The notes: generated from the sequence alone by a model not told the origin. A stretch of DNA of 64,000 nt from Pseudanabaena biceps (GCA_013361095.1 JAATWA010000001.1:248001-312000); one strand, 5' to 3'; shown: positions 1 to 9,028, counted from the stretch's first letter. Made by a program: numbers and translations.

Positions 1-35
1 ACTATAAAAACCGCGCTTTGCGCCTTCTAAAAACC

Positions 36-86
36 CAAGAGAATTTCTGAAAGTCTGGCTTTGCCAGACTTTCAGAAATTCTCTTG
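36..86. repeat. long palindrome, GAAAG/CTTTC arms
   Basis: A nearly perfect inverted repeat of about 51 bases with a GGCTTTGCC centre. Its arms resemble those of the palindrome at 26739-26789, so it belongs to a dispersed hairpin family. It lies downstream of the stress-protein gene and could also end its transcription. Confidence 0.85.
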
Positions 87-99
87 TAATTCAAAAAAG

Positions 100-144
100 C
101 AATAATAGTAGGTGCGGCGCGAAGCGCCGCACCTACTATTATTG
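100..144. repeat. long palindrome with GCGGCGCGAAGCGCCGC core
   Basis: A perfect 45-base inverted repeat ending next to the stop codon of the universal stress protein gene. The GC-rich core recurs in many gaps of this window. It may act as a terminator, although no clear T tract follows. Confidence 0.85.
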
Positions 145-145
145 G

Positions 146-598
146 TTAACGCACGATTAGAACAGGAGAAACGCAATGATGTGCCACATAATCGCTCACA
201 CTCCCTAACATCAACCTTTCTACCGAACCTAACCCGCGTGAACCAATAATTAATAAGTCAGGCTGTTCCGATGCAGCCACCTTGCAAATTACATCGCGAG
301 GCAAGCCTATTTCCAATCTCGTAGTACTCTCCATGTGCGAAGCTTGGCAAGTATTTTGGGCATTTTGAAGCAACGCTTGTCCAGCATTCAGCACTTTGCG
401 CTCTAGTTCGACATCAGGTAAACCGCGCCAACCGACCCAATCCCCCGTGGGCATCATCACCTCTGGTACATAACTACTCAAAGGTTCGACCACAGTTAAC
501 AAGACAATTTCGGCTTTCAAAGGAACCGCAAAACTTAGGGCTTTGCTCAACGCATGTTCGCTAGCCTGAGAGCCATCAATAGAAACTAAGAATTTCAT
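146..598 (-). CDS. universal stress protein (UspA family)
   Basis: This 150-residue single-domain protein has the UspA fold signature. It begins with the hydrophobic strand MKFLVSIDGS and ends with a GxxGxG motif near residues 119-124 followed by GSVS at 132-135, the phosphate-binding loop of ATP-binding UspA proteins. Length matches the family. Such proteins are cytosolic dimers that bind ATP or AMP and help cells survive stress; the particular stress cannot be read from the sequence. It is transcribed away from the cysteine synthase gene, with about 115 bases between the two starts, and its 3' end abuts a long palindrome. Confidence 0.92.
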   Translation of the reverse strand: MKFLVSIDGSQASEHALSKALSFAVPLKAEIVLLTVVEPLSSYVPEVMMPTGDWVGWRGLPDVELERKVLNAGQALLQNAQNTCQASHMESTTRLEIGLPRDVICKVAASEQPDLLIIGSRGLGSVERLMLGSVSDYVAHHCVSPVLIVR

Positions 599-713
599 AT
601 AATTAACACAAAATTAAAAATGGGAAAAGCTATATGTTGTTGCAGACCCCAATATACTGATGGTAATGAACAAGTCGTAGATCTTTGCTGTAGTTAATTT
701 CTTTTAATATTTC

Positions 714-1721
714 ATGACACGCGATATTCGTATTGGCTTTGCAAATTCTGTGGGTAATACACCCCTGATTGAAATTGAATCCTTATCAGCAGCAACAGGT
801 TGCAGGATCTTAGGTAAGGCAGAGTTTCTCAATCCTGGCGGGAGTGTCAAAGATCGTGCTGCTCTCTATATGGTGCTTGAGGCAGAAAAAGCAGGAACCC
901 TCAAAGCTGGCGGCACAATTGTGGAAGGGACAGCAGGCAATACGGGCATTGGGCTATCACTGGTGGCAAACGCAAGAGGATATCGCAGTGTGATTGTGAT
1001 GCCTAGCAATCAATCCCCTGAAAAAATTGATTTGCTCAGGACATTGGGCGCAGAAGTAGAACTGACTAATCCCGCACCCTTTTCTAGTCCAGATAATTAC
1101 TATCACGTCGCTCGTAAGCGATCGCAAGAAATAGAAAATGCGTTTTGGGCAAATCAGTTTGAAAATACAGACAACTCTGAGGCGCATTATCAAACTACTG
1201 CCCCTGAAATTTGGCGACAAACTGGCGGCGAACTAGATGGCGTAGTCATGTCTTCTGGAACAGGTGGAACGATCGGCGGTGTCACGGCTTATCTCAAAGA
1301 ACAAAATCCACAAATCGCTACTTATCTGATTGATCCCACAGGTTCGGGGCTTTATAGCTATCTGACGACTGGTGAGTTTAAGGCGGAAGGAAATTCGATT
1401 ACGGAAGGTATTGGCATCAATCGAGCAACGGCAAACTTTAACCGAGCCAAACTAGATGGGGCTTTTCGTGGCAAGGATCAGCAAGTAATTGAGATGGCGC
1501 AATATCTACTCAAGCATGACGGATTGTTTATCGGTAGTTCGGCGGCACTCAATGTCATTGGAGCAATTAAGTTAGCGCGAAAACTAGGCAAAGGTCATAC
1601 GATCGCCACAATTTTATGTGATGGTGGTGGCCGATATCAAAGCCGAATGTATAACGCTGCATGGCTTGCTGAGAAAGGTTTAACCCCGATTGCCAAAGGA
1701 CTGGAATTTATTGATGACTAA
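714..1721 (+). CDS. cysK: cysteine synthase A (O-acetylserine sulfhydrylase)
   Basis: A 335-residue PLP enzyme of fold type II. The PLP lysine is K46 in GGSVKDRA and the phosphate-binding loop is EGTAGNTG at 71-78. A second glycine-rich loop, SSGTGGT, lies in the middle. The expected reaction is O-acetylserine plus sulfide to cysteine and acetate in the cytosol. The C-terminal SRMYNAAWL is typical of the long cyanobacterial and eukaryotic-like CysK branch. The ATG at 714 gives a complete N-terminus. The stop codon overlaps the start of the Nudix gene, so the two are probably co-transcribed and translationally coupled. A cystathionine beta-synthase-like activity cannot be excluded from sequence alone. 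Confidence 0.9.
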   Translation: MTRDIRIGFANSVGNTPLIEIESLSAATGCRILGKAEFLNPGGSVKDRAALYMVLEAEKAGTLKAGGTIVEGTAGNTGIGLSLVANARGYRSVIVMPSNQSPEKIDLLRTLGAEVELTNPAPFSSPDNYYHVARKRSQEIENAFWANQFENTDNSEAHYQTTAPEIWRQTGGELDGVVMSSGTGGTIGGVTAYLKEQNPQIATYLIDPTGSGLYSYLTTGEFKAEGNSITEGIGINRATANFNRAKLDGAFRGKDQQVIEMAQYLLKHDGLFIGSSAALNVIGAIKLARKLGKGHTIATILCDGGGRYQSRMYNAAWLAEKGLTPIAKGLEFIDD

Positions 1722-2130
1722 TACAATATCTAAAAAGTATCGCTGTATTGGAGTCGGTGTAGTTTGGGATGGCGATCGCCACAAAATCTTGATTGATCGC
1801 CGTTTACCTGAAGGCGAGCTAGCAGGGTATTGGGAATTTCCGGGTGGCAAAATTGAGGCGCAAGAAACGGCTGCGGAATGCATTAAGCGGGAACTGCAAG
1901 AAGAATTAGCGATAGAGGTGGAAGTGGGCGATCATCTGATTACCGTTGATTTTGAATACGAAACTCTGCGAGTAAGTTTAATTGTGCATCACTGCACGCA
2001 TGTTTCTGGTGAACCCCAACGCCTTGCCTGTTCCGAAATTCGTTGGGTAGCCATTGATGAGCTAGACAGCTATCAATTACCCGCCGCCAATTATGAAATA
2101 GTGAAGGCTTTAAAAGCTACACAAGGTTAA
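1714..2130 (+). CDS. mutT: MutT-type Nudix hydrolase (8-oxo-dGTP diphosphatase-like)
   Basis: A Nudix-fold protein of 138 residues from the ATG at 1714, which overlaps the end of cysK by 8 bases. A TTG 24 bases further upstream is also open but less likely. The Nudix box spans about residues 45-67 with the pattern GX5EX7REUXEEXXU; the usual glycine near its end is alanine (EELAI). The sequence resembles MutT, which sanitises 8-oxo-dGTP, but Nudix substrates are hard to assign from sequence. A palindrome lies directly downstream. Confidence 0.85.
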   Translation: MTNTISKKYRCIGVGVVWDGDRHKILIDRRLPEGELAGYWEFPGGKIEAQETAAECIKRELQEELAIEVEVGDHLITVDFEYETLRVSLIVHHCTHVSGEPQRLACSEIRWVAIDELDSYQLPAANYEIVKALKATQG

Positions 2131-2135
2131 CTCAT

Positions 2136-2172
2136 CTTCTGAGCTTGAGCGCAAAGCGCTCAAGCTCAGAAG
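2136..2172. repeat. palindrome after mutT
   Basis: A perfect inverted repeat of 37 bases (arms CTTCTGAGCTTGAGCGC). It starts six bases after the mutT stop and sits 37 bases before the TPR gene, so it could serve as a terminator or transcript-stabilising hairpin. Confidence 0.8.
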
Positions 2173-2208
2173 CTTTACATACCCAATTACGGAGTTAAAA
2201 AATTACTG

Positions 2209-2718
2209 ATGCAGGAAATCAGTGCTGACAAATTAGCCTTAGAGCTATATCAAGAAGGACTAAGTAATTTTGAAAGCGGCAACTATCAACAGGTGATCGC
2301 CTTGTTAGAACGCGCTCGTACTTTAGTAATTGTTGAGTCTGATCTAGGTGGAGATATTTTGATTTGGCTAGCAAATTCCTACGACGCAGATGGCAAGACT
2401 GAAGCCGCGATCGCGCTCTGTCGGGAACTAAGAAAACATCCAGTTGGTTCTGTGCGAAAATCAGCGCGGTATATGATGGGGATTTTGACTGCCCCACAAC
2501 TCAGCAAATTAGAGGGTGTGACCTCAGAAGTTCCAATCTTAGAGTCGCCCGACAGTTACCAACCAAAGCCTGCCGCCAGAAGTAAAGTCGATGACTCCAA
2601 TAAAAAAAATATCCGTGAAGTCTCTCTAGAAAAGCCAGTAGTCAATAGCAAAAATAACTTTCTTTGGTTTGCAATTATATTTTGTCTGCTTCTACTATTT
2701 CTAAGTAGTTGGGCATAA
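2209..2718 (+). CDS. TPR-like protein with C-terminal membrane anchor
   Basis: A 169-residue protein I cannot name. Residues about 8-95 form helical pairs with TPR character (LYQEGLSNFESGNYQQVIALLERA). A polar lysine- and serine-rich linker follows, then a hydrophobic C-terminal segment at about 149-169, which suggests a tail-anchored protein with the TPR part in the cytoplasm. The last codons and the stop lie inside a repeated sequence, TAAGTAGTTGGGC(A/G), that recurs at 2880. The natural C-terminus may therefore have been altered by a repeat insertion. Confidence 0.7.
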   Translation: MQEISADKLALELYQEGLSNFESGNYQQVIALLERARTLVIVESDLGGDILIWLANSYDADGKTEAAIALCRELRKHPVGSVRKSARYMMGILTAPQLSKLEGVTSEVPILESPDSYQPKPAARSKVDDSNKKNIREVSLEKPVVNSKNNFLWFAIIFCLLLLFLSSWA

Positions 2719-2775
2719 TTAAGTAGACAAACATAATTAGTTATAGATAATTACAAATCTATAAAGTTTTGCCCC

Positions 2776-2826
2776 ACAGTATTGACAATCTATAGATTTG
2801 GGTAATCTATAGATTGTCAATACTGT
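2776..2826. repeat. AT-rich palindrome
   Basis: Inverted repeat with arms ACAGTATTGACAATCTATAG and a short loop; perfect over about 23 bases per arm. It differs in composition from the GC-core palindromes nearby. Confidence 0.85.
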
Positions 2827-2879
2827 AAAAGAAATCAAAAAATTGGGGGCAGGGAAGTATCATTACGCGCTTTTTTGAT

Positions 2880-2994
2880 TTAAGTAGTTGGGCGCAATTA
2901 AATATAAAACCCCAAAACCTGTGGTGCACGCGCAGCGTGCGCCACAGGTTTTGGCTCTGGGTTTTAATTATGCCTAGCTACTTATGTAATTAGT
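2880..2994. repeat. MITE-like palindromic repeat with TAAGTAG ends
   Basis: A GC-core palindrome (about 2907-2967) is flanked by inverted ends: TAAGTAGTTGGGCGCAATTA at 2880-2899 and the reverse complement of a related sequence ending CTAGCTACTTA. The same layout recurs at 18648-18741, and half-copies occur near 2701, 25614 and 58876. This looks like a small dispersed mobile repeat. Confidence 0.7.
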
Positions 2995-3254
2995 TTTAGA
3001 TATGTTTATATTTTCTTAATTATTACTAATAAAAACTTTAGTCTATAAATTTGCTGAGAATATTGTCATCAAAGCATTACAGCAATCAGTTAAAACATTG
3101 TTAAGTTTATATTTCGGTGGGGATCGCTATAAGTATTGCTAAATAAAGATTACAGCCTTAATTTAGTCAAAAAATAATGCTTCATAATTAGATAAATATA
3201 ATAAAAATTTTAAAAAATTATTTTAATAAATTTGGTAAGACCAAATCAAAACAT

Positions 3255-3488
3255 ATGAATTCTTCAGGTAATTCAATTACAAATTGTCGATTTTGCCGAT
3301 ACTATAGCCCTGAGGGAAGAAGAGGAGGTTCCTGTGAAAGATTGGATGTTCCTGTTGATTCCACATGGGAAGCGTGCAAGCTAGCAGTTCATCCCTTTGA
3401 AGCATGGCAAACCTTTGAACTTAGTCAATTTATCCATCAGGAACCATTGAAGGAAAACATCGCGATCGCTCAGTTGGTTATGTCATAA
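3255..3488 (+). CDS. small four-cysteine protein, unknown function
   Basis: A 77-residue protein with cysteines at 11, 14, 27 and 41 (CRFC, GSCERL, EACKLA), a spacing that could bind zinc or an Fe-S cluster. I do not recognise a named family. Its four well-spaced cysteines, WEACKLAVHPFE motif and defined ATG make it look like a real conserved small protein rather than a chance frame. It stands alone between long palindromes, upstream of the YifB gene on the same strand. Confidence 0.65.
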   Translation: MNSSGNSITNCRFCRYYSPEGRRGGSCERLDVPVDSTWEACKLAVHPFEAWQTFELSQFIHQEPLKENIAIAQLVMS

Positions 3489-3503
3489 CCCAGCTAATTA
3501 ACA

Positions 3504-3554
3504 AAACGCAAAAGATAGGGGCGGCGCTCTGCGCCGCCCCTATCTTTTGCGTTT
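3504..3554. repeat. GC-core palindrome
   Basis: A 51-base inverted repeat (arms AAACGCAAAAGATAGGGGCG, core GCGGCGCTCTGCGCCGC) just after the four-cysteine protein gene. A likely terminator or dispersed repeat. Confidence 0.85.
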
Positions 3555-3607
3555 GAGGCTATAGCTATACAATGTAAATATCACCTTTACCATAATTTTA
3601 TAAATAA

Positions 3608-5131
3608 GTGCTAGCAAGGGTCTGGAGCGCGTCAATCCTTGGTATTGATGCCATTCAAGTGGGCGTTGAAGTAGATGTCTCGGGCGGATTACCGGGCATA
3701 ACCCTAGTGGGTCTGCCTGATACCGCCGTCCAAGAAAGTAGAGAAAGGGTCAAAGCAGCTATCAAAAATGCTGGCTACGCATTCCCAATGCGAAAAATAG
3801 TTATTAACCTCACTCCTGCTGATCTCCGTAAAGAAGGACCTATTTTTGATTTACCAATCAGCATCGGCATCTTGGCAGCATCGGAGCAAGTTGATCCTCA
3901 ATTACTGGGCGATCACCTTTTTCTTGGTGAAGTCTCCCTCGATGGTTCTCTGCGTCCTGTTTCAGGAGTATTACCGATCGCGGCGGCGGCTCAAAATCTT
4001 GGCATAGTCGGTATCATTGTCCCCAAAGAAAATGCCCAAGAAGCTGCTCTCGTAAAAGGGCTAGCCGTATATGGATTGCAAAGTATCACCGAGGTAGGCG
4101 ACTTTCTTGCCAATCCTGAGAAATATCAGCCCGTCACCACTAACCCCGACTTTAAGTGGCAAGATAGCGAATTTAAACTAGATCTTAAAGATGTTAAGGG
4201 ACAGCAACAAGCTCGACGCGCTCTGGAAATTGCTGCCGCAGGTGGTCACAACTTAATCTTTGTAGGGCCTCCTGGATCTGGCAAAACCCTATTGGCCAGA
4301 AGATTACCCAGTATCTTGCCAAATATGAACTTTGACGAAGCCCTCGAAGTTACCCGCATTCATTCCGTTGCTGGTTTGATGAAAGGTAAAGGGTTAATTC
4401 GCGATCGCCCATTTCGTAGTCCCCACCACTCCGCCTCAGGTCCCGCCTTAGTTGGTGGCGGCAGCTTTCCCCGACCAGGAGAGATCACCTTAGCCACCAA
4501 TGGGATTTTGTTTATGGATGAGCTAACCGAGTTTAAGCGGGATGTACTTGAGTTTTTACGACAGCCCCTAGAAGATGGCTTTGTAAGTATTGCCCGCACT
4601 CGTCAGTCTGTAACCTTCCCAGCGCAGTTTACGCTTGTCGCTAGTACCAATCCTTGTCAGTGTGGTTATTACGGCGATTCCGTGCAGCCTTGCACCTGTA
4701 CCCCGCGTCAACGTGAGCAATATTGGGCAAAACTATCAGGACCTCTAATGGATCGAATTGATCTACAAGTAACTGTGGCAAGACTCAAGCCTGAAGAAAT
4801 GACGCGATCGCCAGAAGGTGAAAACTCTAGTGCTGTCAAAGAAAGGGTACAAGCATCTCGTCAAATCCAACAAACCCGTTTTCAAGAAGAGGCTAGAGTT
4901 AACTGCAATGCTCAGATGCAATCGCGTCATTTGCGTCAATGGTGCAAGCTAGATGACGAATCCCGAACATTATTAGAATCAGCAATTAAACGATTAGGTC
5001 TATCAGCTCGCGCCACCGATCGCATTCTCAAGGTATCCCGCACGATCGCCGATCTTGCTAACACTGAGCATATTCAAATAGCTCACATTGCTGAAGCAGT
5101 CCAGTATCGCACCCTAGATCGCGCCACATAA
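3608..5131 (+). CDS. comM: YifB/ComM-family Mg-chelatase-like AAA+ ATPase
   Basis: 507 residues, the usual length for YifB/ComM. The N-terminal Lon-like domain (residues about 1-165) begins MLARVWSASILGID. It is followed by a Mg-chelatase ChlI-type AAA+ module with Walker A GPPGSGKT near 220, Walker B ILFMDE near 300 and a C-terminal helical domain. In Haemophilus and Vibrio, ComM is a helicase that promotes branch migration during natural transformation; the same role is plausible here because many cyanobacteria are transformable. The start is a GTG; the family N-terminus aligns exactly there. It is not a chlorophyll gene despite the chelatase-like domain. Confidence 0.9.
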   Translation: MLARVWSASILGIDAIQVGVEVDVSGGLPGITLVGLPDTAVQESRERVKAAIKNAGYAFPMRKIVINLTPADLRKEGPIFDLPISIGILAASEQVDPQLLGDHLFLGEVSLDGSLRPVSGVLPIAAAAQNLGIVGIIVPKENAQEAALVKGLAVYGLQSITEVGDFLANPEKYQPVTTNPDFKWQDSEFKLDLKDVKGQQQARRALEIAAAGGHNLIFVGPPGSGKTLLARRLPSILPNMNFDEALEVTRIHSVAGLMKGKGLIRDRPFRSPHHSASGPALVGGGSFPRPGEITLATNGILFMDELTEFKRDVLEFLRQPLEDGFVSIARTRQSVTFPAQFTLVASTNPCQCGYYGDSVQPCTCTPRQREQYWAKLSGPLMDRIDLQVTVARLKPEEMTRSPEGENSSAVKERVQASRQIQQTRFQEEARVNCNAQMQSRHLRQWCKLDDESRTLLESAIKRLGLSARATDRILKVSRTIADLANTEHIQIAHIAEAVQYRTLDRAT

Positions 5132-5142
5132 AACCCAAAAAC

Positions 5143-5171
5143 TATGGCGGCACGCTGTGCGTGCCGCCATA
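5143..5171. repeat. palindrome after comM
   Basis: Perfect 29-base inverted repeat (TATGGCGGCACGC arms), 12 bases after the comM stop. A likely terminator-like hairpin. Confidence 0.8.
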
Positions 5172-5280
5172 AGTCCTCAGCAACTTAGTAACCAAGTTGC
5201 TTCGCTTTGCTTGATTATTGGGCTTATAGTAATTTCTCTGCTATTTTTGGGATAAGTATCTCAGCGTAGTTATAAACCAA

Positions 5281-5329
5281 ACCCAGATTGTCGTGCCGCC
5301 ATCGTAGCGGGCGGCACGACAATCTGGGT
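5281..5329. repeat. palindrome with ACCCAGATTG arms
   Basis: A 49-base inverted repeat, ACCCAGATTGTCGTGCCGCC pairing with its complement. The outer arm ACCCAGATTG is shared with the palindrome at 18665-18717. Confidence 0.85.
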
Positions 5330-5495
5330 GCAAGTACACTGCAAATTTTTTTGGCTCTTACTTCAGTGCTAAAGCCCTATCCGTGCTATTTTTGTCTTGA
5401 CTTTCGACTGCGATCTTCCAGCATAGATGCTGTAGTATTTACCCTTAAATTTCAGTGAGTTAGCAAGTGAAAGCATCCTATCGAGGCATTCATGT

Positions 5496-5864
5496 ATGAG
5501 TACAGTTTTGGTAGTTGAAGACAGCGTTACCCAGAGGGAAATGATCGAAGATCTACTTATAGGCAGTGGTTTGAAGGTTAAAACCGCAGGCGATGGCGTG
5601 GAAGCCTTAGAAAAAATGCAAGGGCAATGTCCAGACATTGTGGTCATGGATATCGTCATGCCTCGAATGAATGGCTATGAGCTATGTCGTCGCATCAAAA
5701 CCGATCCTAAAACCGAAGGAATTCCAGTTGTCATGTGTTCATCTAAGGGAGAAGAATTTGATCGTTATTGGGGGATGAAGCAGGGAGCTGACGCATACAT
5801 AGCCAAGCCATTTCAACCTCAAGAACTGGTAGGCACTGTAAAACAGTTGCTCAGAAAAGCTTAA
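5496..5864 (+). CDS. pilH: CheY-like response regulator (PilH/PixH type)
   Basis: A stand-alone 122-residue receiver domain. It has the acidic pair E8-D9, the phospho-acceptor D52 in VVMDIVMPRMNG, and a conserved lysine in the late AKP motif. No output domain is present. It heads a set of CheY-CheW-MCP-CheA genes in the order of the cyanobacterial Tax/Pil clusters that control type IV pilus motility and phototaxis. It is probably phosphorylated by the CheA at 9089. The upstream PatA-type regulator (PilG/PixG) often found in such clusters is absent here. The ATG at 5496 gives a full first beta strand. Confidence 0.88.
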   Translation: MSTVLVVEDSVTQREMIEDLLIGSGLKVKTAGDGVEALEKMQGQCPDIVVMDIVMPRMNGYELCRRIKTDPKTEGIPVVMCSSKGEEFDRYWGMKQGADAYIAKPFQPQELVGTVKQLLRKA

Positions 5865-6018
5865 AAATTTAATAAAATTCTAAAAGCGCGGACAATTCTT
5901 GATTATTTCTTGATTATTTAGGGGCTGTTCGTTACTATCATTGCTTTAAGATTTCTAAAAACTAAACCTTAACTACACCAAAAAATTTGCACTCTTGCAA
6001 GGTAGAGCTTTTCAAATT

Positions 6019-6546
6019 ATGGCAGGAAAACAAGACTTCTTCCCTGGCATTAGCCAAGATCAAACTAATGACTTTGAGCAAGGACTCGAAGCTCCAGAAG
6101 GTGAGCTACATCTGAGATTTTTTGTCGCCTCTGGAATTGAATTTGCCTTGCCAGCCATTGGAGTCAGCCAAGTTTTAGAATATGCTCCAGATCGGATTAA
6201 TCCGATGCCCAATGTGTCGCCATTATTGCTTGGTACTGTTAACATTCGGGGTAGAGTAGTTTGGGTAGGAGATCTCGGTCAGTTTTTGGGGGAGGCTCCC
6301 CCCGTAAATACCGATCGCTCAGAAGTATCAATTATCGCGATTGAAGATCAGGGCATGATGCTAGGCTTAGCAGTAGAACAGATCGGTGTCATGGCTTGGC
6401 TTGACTCTGGTCAACTGGTCGCCTCCCGCAATGGCTCGGATAGCATGGCTCCATTTATTAAAGGTGAATGGGTAATGGAGGAAAGTGAACCTCTAAAACT
6501 GCTAGATCAGGTCAACATTTTGCGATCGGCGCGGTGGGCATCCTAA
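6019..6546 (+). CDS. pilI: CheW-like adaptor (PilI type)
   Basis: From the ATG at 6019 this is a 175-residue protein made of one CheW domain (residues about 30-170), including the typical ISVxxI-like strand in LLLGTVNIRGRVVWVGDLGQFLG. An upstream TTG at 5995 is open but has less support. CheW couples a chemoreceptor to the CheA kinase in cytoplasmic arrays. It lies between the CheY-like gene and the MCP gene, which are its expected partners. Confidence 0.87.
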   Translation: MAGKQDFFPGISQDQTNDFEQGLEAPEGELHLRFFVASGIEFALPAIGVSQVLEYAPDRINPMPNVSPLLLGTVNIRGRVVWVGDLGQFLGEAPPVNTDRSEVSIIAIEDQGMMLGLAVEQIGVMAWLDSGQLVASRNGSDSMAPFIKGEWVMEESEPLKLLDQVNILRSARWAS

Positions 6547-6700
6547 GGTAAAGCCTATGCAATCTAAACTATATAAATAAGTATAAATAAGTGATATGAA
6601 ATGGCATTAAGCAGATAGCCTTGCTAAAAGATACTATCAAGACGACCTCAGCTTAATTTCAGTCTAATAAAAGTATTTTAGGGTTTTTAGGAGTAAGCAC

Positions 6701-9028
6701 ATGGCATCAAGTACACAGTATCAAAAAGAATACGAAAAGGCTTCTCTAGCCTATATGCAAGGGGATTATAGCCAAGCTGCACAGCTAACTCAGCAACTCG
6801 TGCAGGGCTGTCCTAACGATCCGATGTACAGGCTGCTCCATGCCCATATTAATCTAGCCCTAGAACGCTACCAAGATTCAATTGGTGAATATGAAATTGT
6901 TTTACAGTTGACTGATGACAAGTCTATTTTAGAATATGCCCACAGTGGTATTGCCGCGGCAAAAGAGAGATTAGATATTAATGAAGATTTTTACGCTGAC
7001 AGCAATTTAGGCGAAATTAGTAACGTATCGGCGGATCAGTTCGCTAATCAGCAATATGAGGACTACGATGGGGGAGGCTATCAGCCATCAAACTATACAG
7101 AAAATACATGGGCTGCGGGTAGTGGAAGTAAATCTAGTGAAGAATTTGACTTTGAAGATTTTAGCTCTGGCAGTTCGATGAATGGATCTAGCTATGGCTA
7201 TGGGGAAACCCAAACGGCGGCAGCGAAGAATTTTAATGGGGATTATGAGTCTAGCGACAACAAAACCAACTCCGATCTTGTATTTATGGATGAATTTGAT
7301 GACTTCGATGACATCAGCGAATCATCGTTTTCCAGTTCGTTTAACGATTCTGACGCTACTCAGATGGCATCTAGTCAATCACTAAGTAGCTTTAGCAATC
7401 AAGATTTTTCTACATCGTCTCGAAACAATACAACCGTAGTCGCTGATAGAGATATTTCGTCAGGGCGGTTTAAGAAGTCAGATAACGAAGCGGAATTATT
7501 TGGGTTAGGGACAATTGGTACACCTGCAAGTAAGACCAAGGTTACGACTGATATGTCTGCGGAGGTGTCAGAGCAGGGTGGCTTATTTTCTCCCTTTGAT
7601 AACATGCCCCTCAAGACTAAAAACGTCATTACTGCGATCGCCGCAGGGGTAGTTGCCATGATTGCCGCAGGGGTGGTCACTAACCTGACTACAGGGGCAA
7701 TTAAAGATCAAGGTCAAAGAGAACAGGTGCGTAATACTGGATGGATGATGGCAGGAGCGGCGGCGCTAGGCAGTGGCGCGATCGCTTGGGGGCTAGGTAA
7801 GCGATCGTCTCGTCTAGTTGAGCAGTCTACGGAAAACCTACAAGCTCAATTTGAAGCTGTAATGCGTGGGGACATGACTCCCCGTGCATCTATATACAGT
7901 GAAGATGATTTTGGTAAACTCGCCATGAGTTTTAACCAGATGATTCAGTCCATCGTCTCGAATACGACGGAAGCTCAACGTAAAGCTGCCGAACAAGAAC
8001 AAGCCAAAGAAGATCTACAACGTCAGGTAATTCGTTTACTTGATGACGTAGAAGGTGCGGCTAGAGGTGACTTAACCGTGCAGGCTGAGGTGACAGCCGA
8101 CGTACTTGGAGCAGTTGCTGACTCATTTAACCTGACCATTCAAAACTTGCGCGAAATTGTTAACCAAGTAAAAATTGCCGCCCGTCAGGTAAATGACGGC
8201 GCGCGTGAAAATGAAGCTTTTGCTCGCAGTCTGTCATCAGATGCGTTACGCCAAGCTGAAGAGTTGAGCGTCACCCTAAATTCAGTGCAGATGATGACCG
8301 AATCGATTCAACGGGTGGCTGAAAGTGCGCGTGAAGCGGATCAAGTTGCCAAACTTGCTTCAGAAACAGCGATCAAGGGTGGTGACGCGGTGGAACGTAC
8401 CGTAGCAGGCATTTTAGACATTCGAGAAACGGTTGCGGAAACGACACGCAAGGTAAAACGTCTCGGTGAGTCTTCGCAGGAAATTTCTAAGATTGTGGGT
8501 TTGATTTCTTCGATCGCCTCGCGTACTAACTTACTGGCGCTAAACGCTAGTATTGAAGCAGCAAGAGCGGGTGATGCAGGACGAGGCTTTGCGATCGTTG
8601 CTGACGAGGTTCGGCAGCTAGCGGATCGGGCTGCTAAAGCATCTAAGGAAATTGAACAAATCGTATTACAAATTCAGAGTGAAACCAGTAACGTACAGCA
8701 GGCGATGGAAGTTGGTACGCAGCAGGTTATTGACGGTACAAAACGAGCTGAACAGGCACGACAATCTCTCACGGATATTATTCAAGTTTCCCATCGCATT
8801 GAGACTTTGGTACTATCCATTACAGAAGATACCGTCAAGCAAACAGAGACTTCACGCACCGTGTCACAGGTTATGCAGTCCGTTGAGTTGACTGCCCAAG
8901 AAACTTCTCAGGAGTCTCAACGGGTGTCAGCGTCACTGCAAAATCTGGTGGGTGTTGCCCGCAGTCTACAGGATTCTGTGGAACGATTCCGCGTTGATTC
9001 AGGTGATAAGACAACGGGAGGTCGTTAA
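6701..9028 (+). CDS. pilJ: methyl-accepting chemotaxis protein with N-terminal TPR (PilJ type)
   Basis: 775 residues. The N-terminus carries TPR-like helices (about 7-100), then a serine-, aspartate- and phenylalanine-rich acidic linker (about 105-275). Two hydrophobic segments follow, near 307-330 and 347-365, separated by only about 15-20 residues, so there is almost no periplasmic sensor. HAMP-like helices come next, then the MCP signalling domain with its hairpin tip ([19 protein letters not shown]) starting near 607. In Synechocystis the equivalent PilJ is needed for pilus-based motility. The signal probably enters through the cytoplasmic TPR part or the membrane. The leader before the ATG contains TTTTTAGGAGTAAG, a good ribosome site. 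Confidence 0.88.
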   Translation: MASSTQYQKEYEKASLAYMQGDYSQAAQLTQQLVQGCPNDPMYRLLHAHINLALERYQDSIGEYEIVLQLTDDKSILEYAHSGIAAAKERLDINEDFYADSNLGEISNVSADQFANQQYEDYDGGGYQPSNYTENTWAAGSGSKSSEEFDFEDFSSGSSMNGSSYGYGETQTAAAKNFNGDYESSDNKTNSDLVFMDEFDDFDDISESSFSSSFNDSDATQMASSQSLSSFSNQDFSTSSRNNTTVVADRDISSGRFKKSDNEAELFGLGTIGTPASKTKVTTDMSAEVSEQGGLFSPFDNMPLKTKNVITAIAAGVVAMIAAGVVTNLTTGAIKDQGQREQVRNTGWMMAGAAALGSGAIAWGLGKRSSRLVEQSTENLQAQFEAVMRGDMTPRASIYSEDDFGKLAMSFNQMIQSIVSNTTEAQRKAAEQEQAKEDLQRQVIRLLDDVEGAARGDLTVQAEVTADVLGAVADSFNLTIQNLREIVNQVKIAARQVNDGARENEAFARSLSSDALRQAEELSVTLNSVQMMTESIQRVAESAREADQVAKLASETAIKGGDAVERTVAGILDIRETVAETTRKVKRLGESSQEISKIVGLISSIASRTNLLALNASIEAARAGDAGRGFAIVADEVRQLADRAAKASKEIEQIVLQIQSETSNVQQAMEVGTQQVIDGTKRAEQARQSLTDIIQVSHRIETLVLSITEDTVKQTETSRTVSQVMQSVELTAQETSQESQRVSASLQNLVGVARSLQDSVERFRVDSGDKTTGGR

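Larger units (their letters stand above)
2719..3254. other. gene-free gap with two palindromes
   Basis: This 536-base gap holds the palindromes at 2776-2826 and 2880-2994. The rest, 2995-3254, is AT-rich with no convincing ORF or RNA gene. It probably includes the promoter of the four-cysteine protein gene. Confidence 0.6.
5132..5495. other. gap between comM and the chemotaxis operon
   Basis: 364 bases holding two GC-rich palindromes (5143-5171, 5281-5329) and then about 160 bases that should contain the promoter of the chemotaxis operon. No ORF is convincing. Confidence 0.55.

Noticed and set aside
3608..5131. Magnesium chelatase subunit ChlI
   Set aside because: The AAA+ module is chelatase-like, but the N-terminal Lon-like domain and full-length match identify YifB/ComM.
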